Shown in pieces: positions 13,367 to 15,344 of a stretch of DNA of 15,344 nt. Made by a program: the position numbers and the translations under genes. Within the stretch, counting starts at the first letter, position 1. Each line of letters begins with the position of its first letter. This DNA comes from Bacillota bacterium (GTDB lineage Bacteria > Bacillota > Clostridia > Acetivibrionales > DTU013), in contig JAEYRF010000061.1 in assembly GCA_023409615.1 (NCBI GenBank), positions 1 through 15,344 of the forward strand, read 5' to 3'. A model generated the notes under the pieces. That model searched no databases. It was not told the DNA's origin and was given only the letters and a program-made list of their open reading frames with translations.

Positions 13367-14926
13367 TTATTCATTTTCATTGTTCAGGTGGGGTTCAGTC
13401 TCCATCTGGCTTCCTGAGCGAAGCGAATTGATATCCCGGGCTAATGTAAATATAAAAGCTGTCCCCTCACCGGGCTGGCTTTCTGCTCTAATTGTCTGTC
13501 CATGTTCATTAATAATATTTCTGACGATGGCAAGTCCGAGACCTGTTCCTGTCTTATCTCTGCTTCTTGATTTGTCTGATTTATAAAATCTGTCCCAGAT
13601 CATATCCAGTTCGCTTTCTTCAATACCAATTCCACTATCTCTGACTGTCACTTCAATCAAATCCTTGTTTTTCCGGGTAACCAGGCTGATTCTACCACCC
13701 ATTGGAGTAAACTTGATAGCATTGTGCATCAAGTTATATAACACCCTTTCTAACGCGTCCGAATCACCTTTTACCATCATGTCCTCCTCTTCAAAGTCGG
13801 CATCAACGGAAAGTTCCTTCTCAATAAACATGGTTTCAAATTTAATTACGCATTTTCTCAGCAGTTCATTGATATCAATTGTTGTGATATTCATCTTCAA
13901 TTCACCGGATTCCATCTTTGCAAGGTCTAAAAGGTCGTTTACAAGGCGGTTTAGGCGGTTCGTTTCATCTCTTACAATAGTAAGATAATGGTTCTGCTTC
14001 TCCGGTGGTATGGTTCCGTCAAGTATCCCCTCAATAAATCCTCTGATGGAGGTCATCGGTGTCCTCAGTTCATGTGAAACATTCGCGATGAACCCTCTTC
14101 GCATCTCCTCAATGTTTTGCAATGCAACTGCCATCTGATTAAACGCCCCGGCAAGTTCTCCAATTTCATCTTTGGATTTGATATCTACCCGCTTTTCAAA
14201 TTCGCCGTTTGAGATTCTTGCAGCAGCACTTTTTATCTGCTTAAGCGGCCTGGATAGTTTCAGTGAGAAAATGTAGATCAAAAGTATAGCAATTGCGAGG
14301 GCAACGCCGCCTGATAACAGGAAGTACTTGATGACACGCATTCTGGCAGCAACAACCTCACCCACAGGTGTATGCATATAAATAACAATCATCATATCTT
14401 CGCCATTTACACCTGCATACTTAAAGGAACGGCCAATTGTCAACCACACATCTCCGGCTTCTGCAAAATAAGGATCTCCGAAAAAACCATTAAAATCTCC
14501 GATTTCTCTAATGGTTATTTCCTCCATGAGCAATCTTGGCAGCATTTTACTATCCGTTATCTTTGTATAACCGCTTTCATCATTATATTTTTGGGTAATG
14601 GAGGCAGGCATATTTGATTGAAACAAATACCCCTGATCTGTAACGATCCAGATGTATGAATTCGTAAAGCTACCAAGCGAGACAAGAGAATCCTTCAGCA
14701 GCAATTCTGCTCTGGCTCTGCTTATATAATTGTCAACATCGATGTTCTGCAGATAATTGCTGAAGACAAGATTGACCCAGCCACTTGTCGTTTCAAGTGT
14801 ATTAGCCTTTTCCTCAGTCACGTAATCATCCATGAATACGCTTAGCATTACACCTGTTATTAAGAAGGCAATGGCCAGAATCAATAAAAAGATGGCTATC
14901 AGTTTACTGAAAATCGTCTTGAACAT
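13367..14926 (-). CDS. PhoR-type membrane sensor histidine kinase
   Basis: A 519-residue sensor kinase. Two membrane segments (~8-31 and ~200-221) flank an extracytoplasmic sensing domain of about 168 residues. A HAMP linker follows (~221-273, with RPLKQIKSAAARISNGEF). The phosphoacceptor is H285 in FIANVSHELRTP. The ATPase domain shows the N box NLMHNAIKFTP (N402), G1 DSGIGI (430-435), the F box and G2 GTGLGLAI (460-467). The start overlaps the response-regulator stop by one base (TAATG), and GAGG lies inside that gene just upstream, so the pair is translationally coupled. It should phosphorylate the OmpR-family regulator. The sensing domain's ligand cannot be read from sequence; PhoR, CssS or ResE-like roles are all open. 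Confidence 0.93.
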   Translation of the reverse strand: MFKTIFSKLIAIFLLILAIAFLITGVMLSVFMDDYVTEEKANTLETTSGWVNLVFSNYLQNIDVDNYISRARAELLLKDSLVSLGSFTNSYIWIVTDQGYLFQSNMPASITQKYNDESGYTKITDSKMLPRLLMEEITIREIGDFNGFFGDPYFAEAGDVWLTIGRSFKYAGVNGEDMMIVIYMHTPVGEVVAARMRVIKYFLLSGGVALAIAILLIYIFSLKLSRPLKQIKSAAARISNGEFEKRVDIKSKDEIGELAGAFNQMAVALQNIEEMRRGFIANVSHELRTPMTSIRGFIEGILDGTIPPEKQNHYLTIVRDETNRLNRLVNDLLDLAKMESGELKMNITTIDINELLRKCVIKFETMFIEKELSVDADFEEEDMMVKGDSDALERVLYNLMHNAIKFTPMGGRISLVTRKNKDLIEVTVRDSGIGIEESELDMIWDRFYKSDKSRSRDKTGTGLGLAIVRNIINEHGQTIRAESQPGEGTAFIFTLARDINSLRSGSQMETEPHLNNENE

Positions 14927-15344
14927 TATTTTACCTCAAACTTGTAACCAACGCCCCATACCGTCTTCAACTGCCATATCTGATTGGGAATGTCGATCTT
15001 TTCCCGCAGTCGTTTTACATGGACATCAACAGTTCTGCTGTCTCCATAGAAATCAAAGCCCCAAACGTGCTCCAGAAGCTGTTCCCTTGTAAACACCTTA
15101 TTCGGGTTGGACGCAAGAAAATACAGCAGTTCCAGTTCCTTTGGCGGCATCTCCAGATCATTGCCATTCAGCTTCACCACATAATTGGATTTGTTGATAA
15201 CCAGGTTCGGAAAAATGAGCTCCAGTACGTCAAATTCCTTCCTGTCATACCGTCTGAGTATTGCTTTGACTCTGGCAACAAGCTCCTTCGGTTCGAAGGG
15301 CTTGACCATATAATCATCTGCACCCAGCTCCAGACCCAAAACCT
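14926..15344 (-). CDS. OmpR/PhoB-family response regulator, C-terminal part
   Basis: The frame is open to the window edge, so the N-terminal half of the receiver domain, with its phosphorylated aspartate, is missing. What is seen starts VLGLELGADDYMVKPF, the receiver's end with the conserved lysine-proline pair and the helix 5 region. After a linker comes the winged-helix DNA-binding domain: MPPKELELLYFLASNP, then FTREQLLEHVWGFDFYGDSRTVDVHVKRLREKI, and the wing VWGVGYKF. This is the PhoB/PhoP type, which binds direct repeats with an 11-base period. It overlaps the kinase start by one base. The most likely nearby target is the repeat upstream of htrA. Confidence 0.95.
   Translation of the reverse strand, partial: VLGLELGADDYMVKPFEPKELVARVKAILRRYDRKEFDVLELIFPNLVINKSNYVVKLNGNDLEMPPKELELLYFLASNPNKVFTREQLLEHVWGFDFYGDSRTVDVHVKRLREKIDIPNQIWQLKTVWGVGYKFEVK

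Overview
The window reads as ordinary chromosome of a low-GC, spore-forming Gram-positive anaerobe of the class Clostridia. This rests on the strong AGGAGG-type ribosome sites, the pta-ackA acetate pathway next to yceD-rpmF, the pairing of a DUF512 radical SAM protein with der, a PdaB-like deacetylase, and a PhoP/PhoR-type two-component pair next to an HtrA protease. I cannot fix the genus from sequence alone. I see no tRNA, rRNA, CRISPR array, insertion sequence or prophage gene. Nearly all genes are on the minus strand; only the membrane spermidine-synthase-like gene and a lipoprotein gene are on the plus strand.

Layout. 1-1535: the start of der (GTPase for 50S ribosome assembly), directly abutted by a PDZ/radical SAM (DUF512) gene. 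1567-2414: a yceD-rpmF unit with a perfect-consensus promoter and a clear terminator. 2452-4728: ackA and pta, which turn acetyl-CoA into acetate plus ATP. 4729-5043: a divergent control region with palindromes over a likely pta promoter and a large inverted repeat in the presumed pta leader. 5044-6645: a membrane protein with a spermidine-synthase-like domain. 6676-8159: a divergent pair, a 101-residue unknown protein and a Gln-rich lipoprotein.

8167-9307: a protein with two SSB-like OB folds, followed by a small P-loop ATPase, with a strong hairpin between them. 9548-11021: a PdaB-like polysaccharide deacetylase followed by a short, degenerate Mur-ligase-like protein without an intact P-loop or ligase C-terminal domain. 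11126-11641: ferritin. 11753-15344: an OmpR-family response regulator (truncated by the window edge), its sensor kinase, and an HtrA-type membrane protease. A PhoP-box-like direct repeat precedes the protease gene, so this locus probably forms an envelope-stress or phosphate-type circuit.

I do not find a clear new multi-gene system. The best leads are the Mur-like remnant, the double-OB SSB/ATPase pair, the structured region upstream of pta, and the direct-repeat operator in front of htrA.
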